In this document: piece after piece, positions 7,754 to 16,355 of the stretch
How the letters are laid out: every line of letters starts with the position of its first letter
Numbering within the stretch: the stretch's first letter is position 1
Assembly (NCBI RefSeq): GCF_003096015.2
Contig: NZ_CP029185.2
Span: forward strand, 333,501-397,500
Direction of reading: 5' to 3'
Origin: Limnobaculum parvum
GTDB lineage: Bacteria; Pseudomonadota; Gammaproteobacteria; Enterobacterales; Enterobacteriaceae
DNA: 64,000 bases
Position numbers and translations under genes: made by a program
The notes under the pieces: generated by a model
Database searches by the model: none
What the model was told of the DNA's origin: nothing
The model's input: only the letters and a program-made list of their open reading frames with translations

Positions 7754-9453
7754 GCCAACGTATCACTATTGACCCGGTAACACGTATCGAAGGTCACTTG
7801 CGCATTGATTGCGAAATTGAAAATGGAAAGGTCTCCAAAGCGTGGGCGTCAGGTACGATGTGGCGTGGCATGGAGGAGATCGTAAAGGGTAACGATCCGC
7901 GTGATGCATGGATGATTGTCCAACGTATCTGCGGAGTTTGTACCACCACTCATGCTATTGCATCCGTTCGCTCTGTTGAGAGCGCATTGAATCTGAATAT
8001 CCCGGTAAACGCACAGTACATTCGTAACCTGATACTGGCTGCGCACATGACGCACGATCATATCGTGCACTTCTATCAGCTTTCAGCGTTAGACTGGGTG
8101 GATATTACGTCTGCACTAAAAGCCGATCCTGCTAAAGCAGCGGCCTTATTGAAAGGTGTTTCCAACTGGCATCTGAATAGTGAAGAAGAGTTTACTAAAG
8201 TTCAGAACAAAATTAAGGATCTGGTTGCCAGCGGCCAATTGGGCATTTTTGCCAATGGTTACTGGGGACACCCGGCGATGAAATTACCGCCAGAGGTGAA
8301 CCTGATTGCTGTTGCTCACTATCTGCAGGCGCTTGAATGTCAGCGTGATGCTAACCGCGTGGTGGCGTTGCTGGGTGGTAAAACCCCCCATATTCAAAAT
8401 CTGGCCGTAGGCGGGGTAGCTAACCCAATCAATCTGGATGGCTTAGGGGTACTGAACCTTGAGCGTCTGATGTACATCAAATCGTTCATTGACCGTTTAA
8501 ATGACTTCGTACAGCAGGTGTACAAAGTGGATACGGCGGTGATTGCGGCGTTTTATCCGGAGTGGTTAGAATTAGGCAAGGGAGCGGTTAACTATCTCAG
8601 TACGCCTGAATTCCCGACCGACAGTAAAAACGGTAGCTTCGTGTTCCCTGGCGGTTACATCACCAACAGTGATTTATCAACCTACCGTCCGATCACCTCT
8701 CAATCAGACGAGTTCCTGATTAAAGGTATTCAGGAAAGCGCTAAACACGCTTGGTATAAAGATGAAGAGCCACAGGCACCGTGGGAAGGTACCACCATTC
8801 CTAACTACAGCACTTGGGATGAGAACGGCAAATATTCATGGGTTAAATCCCCTACTTTCTACGGTAAAACTACCGAAGTGGGTCCATTAGCCAATATGCT
8901 GTGTAAGCTGGCGGCTAACCATGAACCAACCAAGAAGCATCTGAATGATATCGTGGGTATTTATACCGCATTAACCGGTAAAACCATTGAAGTTGCTCAG
9001 TTGCATTCAACATTGGGGCGTATTGTTGGCCGTACTGTACACGCCTGTACCCTGCAAGATTTGTTACAAAATCAGTATAAATCACTGATTGAAAACATCG
9101 GCAAAGGGGACCATGTTGCCTATGTGAAACCAAATATTCCAGCAACCGGCACCTTCAAAGGCGTAGGTTTTGCGGAAGTTTCACGGGGTATGTTATCCCA
9201 CTGGATCGTTATCAAAGATGGCAAAATCGAGAACTATCAGGCAGTGGTTCCATCAACTTGGAACTCTGGCCCTCGCAACTTCAATGATGACGTTGGGCCA
9301 TATGAGCAGTCTCTGGTAGGTACTCCAATTGCCGATCCGGCGAAACCGTTAGAAGTTGTACGTACTATTCACTCCTTCGATCCATGTATGGCTTGTGCGG
9401 TACACGTGGTTGATGCGGATGGTAATGAAGTCACAAAAGTTAAGGTTCTTTAA
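7750..9453 (+). CDS. hybC: Hydrogenase-2 large (Ni-Fe) subunit HybC
   Basis: Catalytic large subunit of [NiFe] hydrogenase-2, which mainly oxidises H2. The four Ni-Fe ligands are present: RICGVC (Cys61, Cys64) and DPCMACAVH (Cys546, Cys549). His552 is followed by a 15-residue C-terminal tail, the part removed by HybD after nickel insertion. The length of 567 residues equals E. coli HybC. The protein lacks its own signal peptide and would be exported with HybO. It overlaps hybB by 4 bases and hybD by 1. Confidence 0.98.
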   Translation: MSQRITIDPVTRIEGHLRIDCEIENGKVSKAWASGTMWRGMEEIVKGNDPRDAWMIVQRICGVCTTTHAIASVRSVESALNLNIPVNAQYIRNLILAAHMTHDHIVHFYQLSALDWVDITSALKADPAKAAALLKGVSNWHLNSEEEFTKVQNKIKDLVASGQLGIFANGYWGHPAMKLPPEVNLIAVAHYLQALECQRDANRVVALLGGKTPHIQNLAVGGVANPINLDGLGVLNLERLMYIKSFIDRLNDFVQQVYKVDTAVIAAFYPEWLELGKGAVNYLSTPEFPTDSKNGSFVFPGGYITNSDLSTYRPITSQSDEFLIKGIQESAKHAWYKDEEPQAPWEGTTIPNYSTWDENGKYSWVKSPTFYGKTTEVGPLANMLCKLAANHEPTKKHLNDIVGIYTALTGKTIEVAQLHSTLGRIVGRTVHACTLQDLLQNQYKSLIENIGKGDHVAYVKPNIPATGTFKGVGFAEVSRGMLSHWIVIKDGKIENYQAVVPSTWNSGPRNFNDDVGPYEQSLVGTPIADPAKPLEVVRTIHSFDPCMACAVHVVDADGNEVTKVKVL

Positions 9454-9938
9454 TGCGGATATTAGTATTAGGCGTTGGTAATGTTCTTTTAACCGACGAA
9501 GCGATAGGCGTACGTGTTGTCGAGGCTTTGGAGCAAAACTATGTCCTACCTGACTACGTGGAGGTTCTGGACGGCGGAACCGCCGGAATGGAACTGTTGG
9601 AGGCTATGGCAAATCGCGATCATCTGATTATTGCTGATGCTATCGTTTCCAAAAAGCGTACGCCGGGCACCATTATGATTTTGCGTGATGAAGAAGTGCC
9701 AACGCTGTTTACTAATAAGATTTCTCCGCATCAGTTAGGTTTGGCCGACGTACTGTCGGCCCTCCGCTTTACCGGGGAGTTCCCCGGTAAACTGACGCTG
9801 GTTGGCGTAATTCCTGAATCTTTGGAACCGCATATTGGTATGACCGCAACGGTTGAAGCCATGATTGAACCCGCGTTACAAGAGGTGATAGCGGCCTTGC
9901 GCTCATCTGGTGTAGAAGTTTTACCCAAGGAGAAATAA
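9453..9938 (+). CDS. hybD: Hydrogenase-2 maturation endopeptidase HybD
   Basis: Nickel-dependent protease that removes the C-terminal tail of pre-HybC after metal insertion. The three residues known to bind nickel in E. coli HybD are conserved at the same positions: Glu16, Asp62 and His93. The glycine-rich start GVGNVLLTDEAIG and the DGGTAGMELL motif are typical of the family. It has 161 residues (164 in E. coli), and its ATG overlaps the hybC stop (TAATG). Confidence 0.97.
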   Translation: MRILVLGVGNVLLTDEAIGVRVVEALEQNYVLPDYVEVLDGGTAGMELLEAMANRDHLIIADAIVSKKRTPGTIMILRDEEVPTLFTNKISPHQLGLADVLSALRFTGEFPGKLTLVGVIPESLEPHIGMTATVEAMIEPALQEVIAALRSSGVEVLPKEK

Positions 9939-9940
9939 GC

Positions 9941-10432
9941 ATGTCCGATGAGATTTATGGTTACGCTGAAGAGCCAACAGCGCTAGTTCAGCGCGCTTTT
10001 CAGCATGTCGCTGCTAAAGCCATGCACGATCTCTCTTTCCTTCATCCTAATATGCCGGTGCATGTCTCCGGCTTTAAGCTGTTTGAAGGGCAGTGGGTTG
10101 GTTGTGTGATTACCCCGTGGATGCTGAGTGCATTGATTTTGCCGGGGCCTGACCAAATTTGGCCATTGCGCACCATTAGCGACAAGCTGGGTTTAGCGCT
10201 GCCTTATGACAATATGACCTTTACCGTTGGTGAGTTGGAAGGTGTTGCCCAATACCTGACGTGCTCACTGATGTCCCCGCTGGATCATTCTTTAACGCCT
10301 GAACAGGGTGTACAATTAACTAATGATTGTACACGTATGCTGCTGTCGATTCCGGTCAGCGATCCGGATGCTCCAAGCCAACTAGGGCGGCGTGCACTGT
10401 TATTAGGCCGCAGGAATTGTAGTAATGCATGA
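9941..10432 (+). CDS. hybE: Hydrogenase-2 chaperone HybE
   Basis: Chaperone of the HybE/HyaE-associated family. In E. coli HybE binds the HybO Tat precursor and helps co-ordinate assembly with HybC before export. The 163-residue product has the conserved core MHDLSFLHPNMPV, GCVITPWMLSALILPGPDQ and YLTCSLMSPLDHS, and a C-terminal GRRALLLGRRN. It starts 2 bases after hybD and overlaps hybF by 8 bases. Confidence 0.94.
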   Translation: MSDEIYGYAEEPTALVQRAFQHVAAKAMHDLSFLHPNMPVHVSGFKLFEGQWVGCVITPWMLSALILPGPDQIWPLRTISDKLGLALPYDNMTFTVGELEGVAQYLTCSLMSPLDHSLTPEQGVQLTNDCTRMLLSIPVSDPDAPSQLGRRALLLGRRNCSNA

Positions 10433-10766
10433 AATATCATTGTGTGAAAGCACAATAGAAATTATTCAGAAACAAGCTCAACAACATGGTGTGAAGCGGG
10501 TTACCGGCGTATGGTTAGAAGTCGGGGCGCTCTCCTGTGTGGAAGAGCATTCTTTGCGATTTTGTTTTGATGTTGTCTGCCGTGGTACTGTAGCCGAAGG
10601 TAGCCAGCTTCATATTATTCAGAAACCAGCGCAGGCCTGGTGTTGGGACTGTAGCAGTGAAGTAGAAATTACTCAGCATGAAGCCCAGTGCCCGAAATGT
10701 CAGGGGTTTAGTTTGCGTGTCGACAGTGGTGATACCCTGCAAATTAAAGAGCTGGAAGTTGAGTAA
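10425..10766 (+). CDS. hybF: Hydrogenase nickel-insertion protein HybF (HypA family)
   Basis: Zinc- and nickel-binding metallochaperone that works with HypB to deliver nickel to the large subunit. It has 113 residues, as in E. coli HybF. The N-terminal MHEISL places His2 for nickel binding. The zinc site is formed by Cys73-x2-Cys76 and Cys89-x2-Cys92. The sequence resembles HybF more than HypA. No separate hypA is seen in this window, so this copy probably serves the whole cluster. A 107-base gap follows before hypB, the longest gap in the cluster. Confidence 0.95.
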   Translation: MHEISLCESTIEIIQKQAQQHGVKRVTGVWLEVGALSCVEEHSLRFCFDVVCRGTVAEGSQLHIIQKPAQAWCWDCSSEVEITQHEAQCPKCQGFSLRVDSGDTLQIKELEVE

Positions 10767-10873
10767 CATCTTGAATATCTAATTCGAATATTTATCTCAT
10801 ATTGCCAATGCAAATGAGCTGGCTGAATTTACTGATTGAACTGTGACAAGATAATGTCTTGAGGGGGAGTTAT

Positions 10874-12019
10874 ATGTGTACTACTTGCGGATGTGCTGCG
10901 GGCGAGCGGCGAATTGAAGGAGAGGAACACGCGCATTCTCACCATCACGGACAGGATCATCACCATCACAGCCATGAGCATAGCCATGCTCACGATCGTG
11001 ACCACCATCATCACGACCATGACCATGACCATCATCACGATCATGGAGACCGTCATCATAGTCACGACCATGCTCATCACGGGCATAGTCACGATCATGG
11101 TCACCATCACCATGACGAACATCATCATAGTCATCATGAAACTCCGCGCACCATTGTTATCCATCATCACTACCATCACCAAGGGGATGTACATCACCAC
11201 GTGCATACTGCCATCGCCCAAAAGATGGGGGATGTAGAGTTCGAGCTGGAGATGGAGCCAAATGAGAGCGCAGAGAAGAATGAAGAGAAATTTCGGCCGC
11301 GTGAAATCGAGCAAGATTTAGATTACGGCCACGGTGAAGCGGGTACTCACGCACCGGGAATCAGCCAGAAAAGAATGCTGCAAATTGAGATGGATGTGCT
11401 GAGTAAGAACAATCATCTGGCGAAACATAACCGAGAGTATTTCGCTGAAAAACAGATTCTGGCACTGAATCTGGTATCCAGTCCGGGTTCCGGCAAAACC
11501 ACATTACTCACTGAAACCCTGATGCGTTTACGGGAGCGCTTATCCTGTGCGGTGATTGAAGGGGATCAGCAGACCACCAATGATGCCGAACGCATTCGCG
11601 CTACTGGCGTACCGGCAATTCAGGTGAATACCGGGAAAGGCTGCCATTTGGATGCACAAATGGTGCACGATGCAGCCACTCGCCTTGAGCTGAAAGAGAA
11701 GAGTCTGCTGTTTATTGAGAACGTTGGTAATCTGGTTTGTCCTGCCAGTTTCGACTTGGGGGAACGGGCGAAGGTAGCCGTTCTGTCAGTGACCGAAGGG
11801 GAAGATAAGCCATTAAAATATCCTCATATGTTTGCTGCATCGGAACTGATGATTTTAAACAAAATCGATTTGTTACCGTATCTGCATTTTGATGTAGCAG
11901 CCTGTGTTGCCAATGCCCGCCGGATTAACCCGAATATTCAGGTTATCCAACTGTCAGCAACCAGCGGTGAGGGAATGGAAGCCTGGGTTGCATGGCTGGA
12001 GACGCAGTTATGTGCTTAG
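10874..12019 (+). CDS. hypB: Hydrogenase nickel-incorporation GTPase HypB with long His-rich domain
   Basis: SIMIBI-class GTPase that drives nickel insertion into the HybC precursor. The start at 10874 follows GAGGGGGAG and gives the conserved N-terminal metal motif CTTCGC. Residues 19-111 contain about 50 histidines mixed with Asp, Ser and Gly. This stretch is the likely reason the protein has 381 residues against about 290 in E. coli. The G-domain follows: SSPGSGKTTLL (P-loop, about residue 205 on), EGDQQTTND, the metal-site GKGCHLD, ENVGNLVCP and NKID. The His stretch probably stores or buffers nickel, as in rhizobial HypB (inference). The stop overlaps hybG by 10 bases. Confidence 0.97.
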   Translation: MCTTCGCAAGERRIEGEEHAHSHHHGQDHHHHSHEHSHAHDRDHHHHDHDHDHHHDHGDRHHSHDHAHHGHSHDHGHHHHDEHHHSHHETPRTIVIHHHYHHQGDVHHHVHTAIAQKMGDVEFELEMEPNESAEKNEEKFRPREIEQDLDYGHGEAGTHAPGISQKRMLQIEMDVLSKNNHLAKHNREYFAEKQILALNLVSSPGSGKTTLLTETLMRLRERLSCAVIEGDQQTTNDAERIRATGVPAIQVNTGKGCHLDAQMVHDAATRLELKEKSLLFIENVGNLVCPASFDLGERAKVAVLSVTEGEDKPLKYPHMFAASELMILNKIDLLPYLHFDVAACVANARRINPNIQVIQLSATSGEGMEAWVAWLETQLCA

Positions 12020-12303
12020 GGGTTCCGGGTCAGATCGTTGCCGTAGGTAAAGATATTCATCAACTGGCTCAGGTTGACGTTTGTGGTGTAAAGCGCGACG
12101 TGAATATTGCGCTTATTTGTGAAGGTGAGCCGGCCGAATTAATCGGCCAGTGGGTTCTGGTTCACGTTGGTTTTGCGATGAGCATCATTAATGAAGAAGA
12201 GGCTCAGGCCACGCTGGAAGCCCTGATGGCAATGAGCGTGCTGGAGCACGAAGTGGGTGATTTTATCGGGATCAATGCCGGAGCGGATGATGCAGTACGT
12301 TGA
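12010..12303 (+). CDS. hybG: Hydrogenase maturation chaperone HybG (HypC family)
   Basis: Small chaperone that, with HypD, carries the Fe(CN)2CO group and escorts the large-subunit precursor. The ATG at 12010 is chosen because it gives the invariant MC(L)GVPGQ with the essential Cys2. The frame is open further upstream to 11992. The body (DIHQLAQVDVCG, RDVNIALICEG, GQWVLVHVGFAMSII) is much closer to HybG than to HypC. The product has 97 residues, longer than E. coli HybG (82), because of an extended C-terminus overlapping hypD. It overlaps hypB by 10 bases and hypD by 14. Confidence 0.93.
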   Translation: MCLGVPGQIVAVGKDIHQLAQVDVCGVKRDVNIALICEGEPAELIGQWVLVHVGFAMSIINEEEAQATLEALMAMSVLEHEVGDFIGINAGADDAVR

Positions 12304-13408
12304 TGAATTTCGCGATCCCGAACTGGCAAAAACACTGCTGGCCCATATTCGACATAAAGTATCCGCTATTGCTAAGGCCAGTGAACGTCCACTGCAACTG
12401 ATGGAAGTGTGCGGTGGACATACTCACGCTATCTACAAGTTTGGTATTGACCAACTGTTACCACCAGAAATTGAATTTGTGCATGGGCCGGGTTGCCCGG
12501 TGTGTGTCTTGCCGATGGGACGCATTGACGGCTGTATTGAGATTGCCGAACGACCTGAGGTGATTTTTTGTACCTATGGTGATGCAATGCGGGTGCCCGG
12601 ACGCAATGGCTCTCTGTTAGATGCCAAACGCCGTGGTGCTGATGTGCGTATTGTCTACTCCCCATTGGATACCCTGACTTTTGCCGAGCAAAATCCGGAT
12701 AAGCAGGTGGTGTTCTTTGGCCTTGGTTTTGAAACCACCATGCCAAGTACCGCGTTGACGCTACAACAGGCTAAGCGTCGTGGTTTAACGAATTTCAGTA
12801 TTTTCTGTCAGCACATTACCATTATCCCAACGTTGCGCAGCCTGTTAGAGCAACCGGATGTCAGAATCGACGGCTTTCTTGCACCTGGTCATGTGAGTAT
12901 GGTGATTGGTACTACGCCTTACGGCTTTATTGCGGAAGACTTCCATAAACCACTAGTGGTTACCGGATTTGAACCGTTAGATATTTTGCAGGCGCTGGCT
13001 ATGCTGGTGGATCAGATACATGACGGTCGCTGTGAAGTGGAAAACCAATATAAGCGTATCGTTTCTCAGCAGGGAAATGCGCTGGCACGTAAAGCACTGG
13101 ATGACGTTTTTGAACTGAAAGAGAGCAGCGAATGGCGTGGTTTGGGCTCGATTGCAGGTTCTGGCGTACAGTTAACCCCTGCTTATCGCGAGTTTGATGC
13201 AGAATTGCGTTTTAACACTCAGGAGCATCAGGAGGTGGCTGACGATCCCTTGGCTCGCTGCGGGGATGTTCTGACCGGGCGCTGTAAGCCAAATGATTGT
13301 CCGCTGTTTGGTACCCGCTGTACGCCACAAAACGCATTCGGGGCACTGATGGTTTCCTCTGAAGGTGCGTGTGCCGCCTATTATCAATATCGCCGGGGGC
13401 TCGCTTAA
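12290..13408 (+). CDS. hypD: Hydrogenase iron-ligand assembly protein HypD
   Basis: [4Fe-4S] scaffold protein on which the Fe(CN)2CO unit of [NiFe] hydrogenases is assembled with HypC/HybG and HypE. I use the ATG at 12290 (MQYVDEF), 6 bases after GGAG, rather than the in-frame ATG at 12257. This gives 372 residues (373 in E. coli). Signature motifs are MEVCGGHTHAI, HGPGCPVCVLP, FGLGFETTMP and the C-terminal cysteines in CGDVLTGRCKPNDCPLFG and EGACAAYYQY. Confidence 0.97.
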   Translation: MQYVDEFRDPELAKTLLAHIRHKVSAIAKASERPLQLMEVCGGHTHAIYKFGIDQLLPPEIEFVHGPGCPVCVLPMGRIDGCIEIAERPEVIFCTYGDAMRVPGRNGSLLDAKRRGADVRIVYSPLDTLTFAEQNPDKQVVFFGLGFETTMPSTALTLQQAKRRGLTNFSIFCQHITIIPTLRSLLEQPDVRIDGFLAPGHVSMVIGTTPYGFIAEDFHKPLVVTGFEPLDILQALAMLVDQIHDGRCEVENQYKRIVSQQGNALARKALDDVFELKESSEWRGLGSIAGSGVQLTPAYREFDAELRFNTQEHQEVADDPLARCGDVLTGRCKPNDCPLFGTRCTPQNAFGALMVSSEGACAAYYQYRRGLA

Positions 13409-13411
13409 TTT

Positions 13412-14437
13412 ATGGCTTTTACTGAAAAAGATGTGGTTACCATGGCGCATGGTAGCGGCGGTCAGGCTATGCAGCAGCTGATTGAACAGTTGTTTTTACA
13501 GGCTTTTTCTAATCCGGCTCTGAATGAACGGGAAGATCAGGCGCGTATTCCATTGTCATTACTGACGTCAGTGGGCGATCGCTTAGCGTTTAGCACCGAT
13601 AGCTATGTTATTGATCCTATTTTCTTTCCCGGCGGTAATATCGGTAAGCTGGCGGTTTGTGGAACGGTCAATGATGTGGCGGTGAGCGGTGCGGTTCCGC
13701 AATACCTCTCTTGTGGGTTTATCCTTGAAGAAGGGTTACCGCTGCAACAGCTGGAGCAAATTGTTAAATCCATGGCTGACACTGCGACTGCTGCTGGAGT
13801 TGCGATTGTTACCGGTGACACCAAAGTGGTGCAGCGTGGCGCAGCAGATAAAGTATTTATTAATACGGCAGGTATTGGCACAATTCCGGCGTCCATTCAG
13901 TGGGGTGCCCAACACATTCGCCCTGGCGATAGTATTCTCGTGAGTGGAACATTAGGGGATCATGGCGCAACCATTCTGAATTTGCGTGAAAATCTGGGGC
14001 TGGAAGCCGCGTTAACTAGCGATTGTGCGGTCTTAACGCCACTGATTGCGCCATTACGCGATATCGATGGCGTCAGAGCATTACGCGATGCAACCCGAGG
14101 CGGCGTAACCGCCATCCTGCATGAGTTTGCCGCTGCCAGCGGCTGCGGTATGTCGATTAACGAAGGCGATTTGCCGGTAAACTCTGCGGTTCGTGGGGTA
14201 TGTGAACTGTTGGGGCTAGAGCCGCTAAACTTTGCCAATGAAGGTAAGTTGGTGATTGTGGTCGCACCAGAAGCAGAGCAGGCAACGTTAGCTGCATTAC
14301 GTGCCCATCCTTTGGGTAAAGATGCTGAGGTGATTGGTACAGTAACCGATACCGCCAGAGTTCAACTCAAAGGAATCTTTGGTGCTTCTCGCCTGCTGGA
14401 TTTACCGCATAGCGAACCATTGCCAAGAATTTGTTAA
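13412..14437 (+). CDS. hypE: Hydrogenase cyanide-ligand synthesis protein HypE
   Basis: PurM-like ATPase that dehydrates a C-terminal cysteine thiocarboxamide to thiocyanate, the source of the CN ligands. The carbamoyl partner HypF is not in this window. The protein has 341 residues (336 in E. coli). It shows the family opening MAHGSGGQAMQQLI, the ATP-binding FSTDSYVIDPIFFPGG and the essential C-terminal PRIC. The ATG at 13412 has a weak upstream GGGGCT, and an in-frame ATG at 13442 is possible. It ends the cluster, just before a strong terminator. Confidence 0.96.
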   Translation: MAFTEKDVVTMAHGSGGQAMQQLIEQLFLQAFSNPALNEREDQARIPLSLLTSVGDRLAFSTDSYVIDPIFFPGGNIGKLAVCGTVNDVAVSGAVPQYLSCGFILEEGLPLQQLEQIVKSMADTATAAGVAIVTGDTKVVQRGAADKVFINTAGIGTIPASIQWGAQHIRPGDSILVSGTLGDHGATILNLRENLGLEAALTSDCAVLTPLIAPLRDIDGVRALRDATRGGVTAILHEFAAASGCGMSINEGDLPVNSAVRGVCELLGLEPLNFANEGKLVIVVAPEAEQATLAALRAHPLGKDAEVIGTVTDTARVQLKGIFGASRLLDLPHSEPLPRIC

Positions 14438-14450
14438 TAGCAGCATTGAT

Positions 14451-14491
14451 AAAAATAGCCCCGACAGGTGAAAACCGTCGGGGCTATTTTT
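14451..14491 (+). terminator. Terminator of the hyb-hyp cluster
   Basis: A 15-bp perfect stem (AAAAATAGCCCCGAC / GTCGGGGCTATTTTT) with an 11-base loop sits 13 bases after the hypE stop. The A and T tracts at both ends make it usable in either direction. Confidence 0.93.
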
Positions 14492-14602
14492 ATGAGGGAA
14501 CACAAATATTGAGTAATGGATTCCAGATAATGAAAGCTGAGCGAGGGAGCCGTTAATAAGTATTTTATGATTTGCTCTGGCTTGTATCAGAAGAATCAAA
14601 AA

Positions 14603-15043
14603 ATGACCTCAGAATTAATCCCCTCAGATTACAGTGAATGGCTGGTGGCCCTAAAAACTCAAATTCAGACTGCGTGGCAAAAAAGCTATCTTAGTGGTCA
14701 ATCAGGAGTTTATTGCGCTTTATTGGTATATTGGGAGAGACATTTTAACCCGACAGGCTGAACAGAGTTGGGGGAACCAAAGTTATTAAACAGTTAGCCA
14801 AAGGTTTAAGAACAGCATTTCCGGAACTTAAAGGTTTTTCCCGCGCTAACCTTATGTCAATGCGTGCTTTTGCTGAAGCCTGGCCTGATATGGCAATTGT
14901 GCTATTTACGCGTTTAAAAGATACCGAGCTGCGTATGGCCTATGCCCGGCAGGCGCTTGAATATGGCTGGTCTCGCAATAGAGACTGACGCAGAGCTTAT
15001 TGGTCAAAATATCGATTTGAGTGACCCGGAGAGGAATGAGTGA
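14603..15043 (+). pseudogene. Decayed DUF1016 (YhcG-type PDDEXK) nuclease gene
   Basis: Three reading frames must be joined to recover one protein. The first starts at the ATG at 14603 (DYSEWLVALKTQIQTA) and ends at a stop near 14761. A shifted frame then reads YIGRDILTRQAEQSWG. A third frame reads TKVIKQLAKGLRTAFPELKG, SRANLMSMRAFAEAWPD and RMAYARQALEYGWSRN before a stop near 14989. A further shift gives IETDAELIG up to 15043. These are recognisable N-terminal DUF1016 sequences, but stretches normally found between the motifs are missing and the C-terminal nuclease domain is absent. It is therefore a relic, probably of a horizontally acquired gene. The family assignment comes from motif recall. 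Confidence 0.8.
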
Positions 15044-15084
15044 TAGTGAGGCTATTAGCATGAACGCAAGAACGATTTGGATAT

Positions 15085-15114
15085 AAATACCGGTACCAAA
15101 AGATACCGGTATTT
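15085..15114 (-). terminator. Probable terminator of atoDAEB
   Basis: A 10-bp perfect stem (AAATACCGGT / ACCGGTATTT) with a 10-base loop lies about 18 bases downstream of the atoB stop. The T run on the minus strand is weak (ATTTATAT), so efficiency is uncertain. Confidence 0.55.
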
Positions 15115-15131
15115 GCAGTAGAAGCGAATAA

Positions 15132-16316
15132 TTAACTCATACGCTCAACAATCATTGCCGTACCCTGACCACCGCCAATACACAGCGTGGCTAGACCCAG
15201 CGTTTTATCTCTAGCTTGTAATGAATGCAGCAGAGTTACCAGAATACGCGCACCGGATGCACCGATTGGGTGACCCAGAGCGATAGCACCGCCGTTAACG
15301 TTAACTTTGGCAGGGTCAAATCCCAGCGTTTTACCTACCGCCAAGAACTGAGCGGCGAAAGCTTCGTTCGCTTCAATCAGGTCGATATCAGACAGTGACA
15401 GACCAGTTTTCTTTAACGCATTCAGCGTTGCAGGTACCGGGCCCATCCCCATCAGGGATGGAGCAACACCGCCGTTGGCGTAGCCTCTGATACGGGCCAG
15501 AGGTGTTAACCCCAGCGCTTTAGCACGGCTTTCGGACATCACCACTAACGCAGCGGCTCCATCGTTAATACCCGAAGCATTACCCGCTGTTACCGTTCCT
15601 TCTTTGGTGAAGGCAGGACGCAGTTTTGCCAAACCTTCCGCTGTGGTATCCGCTTTTGGGAATTCATCAGTATCGACGATAGTGTCGCCTTTACGGTTTT
15701 TTACCGTTACTGGAACGATTTCTTTGGCGAATGCGCCACTGTTAATGGCCGCAACCGCTTTTTGCTGTGATGTCAGTGCCAACTCGTCTTGAGCTTCTCG
15801 ACTGATGTCATACTCTTTAGCCACGTTTTCTGCGGTGATTCCCATGTGGTAATCGTGAGTGGCGCACATTAAGCCGTCCTGAAGGATAACGTCCATCAGT
15901 TTGCCATCACCTAAACGGTAGCCCCAACGTGCTTTGCTATCCAGCAGGTAAGGAGCCTGACTCATGTTTTCCATACCACCAGCAACAATTGTCTGCGCAT
16001 CACCGGCAAGAATTGCCTGTGCTGCCAGTGCGACGCTTTTCAGGCCAGAACCACAAACCTTGTTAACGGTATAGGCACAAACCGTTTCAGGAATGCCGCT
16101 TTTTAACAGTGCCTGACGAGCCGGGTTTTGACCTAAACCAGCTTGAAGTACGTTACCAAAAATAACTTCATCAACCGCTTCACCGCTGATACCAGCACGG
16201 GCCATTGCTTCACGAATAACCACTGAACCTAAATCAACGGCAGAAACCGAAGCCAGTGAGCCGTTAAAGCTGCCGATGGCGGTACGCGCTGCGCTGACGA
16301 TAACAATGTTGTTCAT
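15132..16316 (-). CDS. atoB: Acetyl-CoA acetyltransferase AtoB (thiolase)
   Basis: Degradative thiolase that cleaves acetoacetyl-CoA with CoA into two acetyl-CoA, the last step of acetoacetate and butyrate use. It has 394 residues, as in E. coli. Cys88 lies in the active-site motif VNKVCGSGLKSV. The thiolase His motif GHPIGASGARI and the C-terminal CIGGGQG with the second catalytic Cys are present. It is the last gene of atoDAEB, 39 bases after atoE. Confidence 0.96.
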   Translation of the reverse strand: MNNIVIVSAARTAIGSFNGSLASVSAVDLGSVVIREAMARAGISGEAVDEVIFGNVLQAGLGQNPARQALLKSGIPETVCAYTVNKVCGSGLKSVALAAQAILAGDAQTIVAGGMENMSQAPYLLDSKARWGYRLGDGKLMDVILQDGLMCATHDYHMGITAENVAKEYDISREAQDELALTSQQKAVAAINSGAFAKEIVPVTVKNRKGDTIVDTDEFPKADTTAEGLAKLRPAFTKEGTVTAGNASGINDGAAALVVMSESRAKALGLTPLARIRGYANGGVAPSLMGMGPVPATLNALKKTGLSLSDIDLIEANEAFAAQFLAVGKTLGFDPAKVNVNGGAIALGHPIGASGARILVTLLHSLQARDKTLGLATLCIGGGQGTAMIVERMS

Positions 16317-16355
16317 AACTCAATTCCTTAATTTTTCTCTGTTTTACTATTGGCG

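Noticed and set aside
10829..11314. Met/Val-rich open frame on the minus strand opposite hypB
   Set aside because: It is the antisense of the His-codon repeat (CAT/CAC read backwards gives ATG/GTG), with no start signals or family match.
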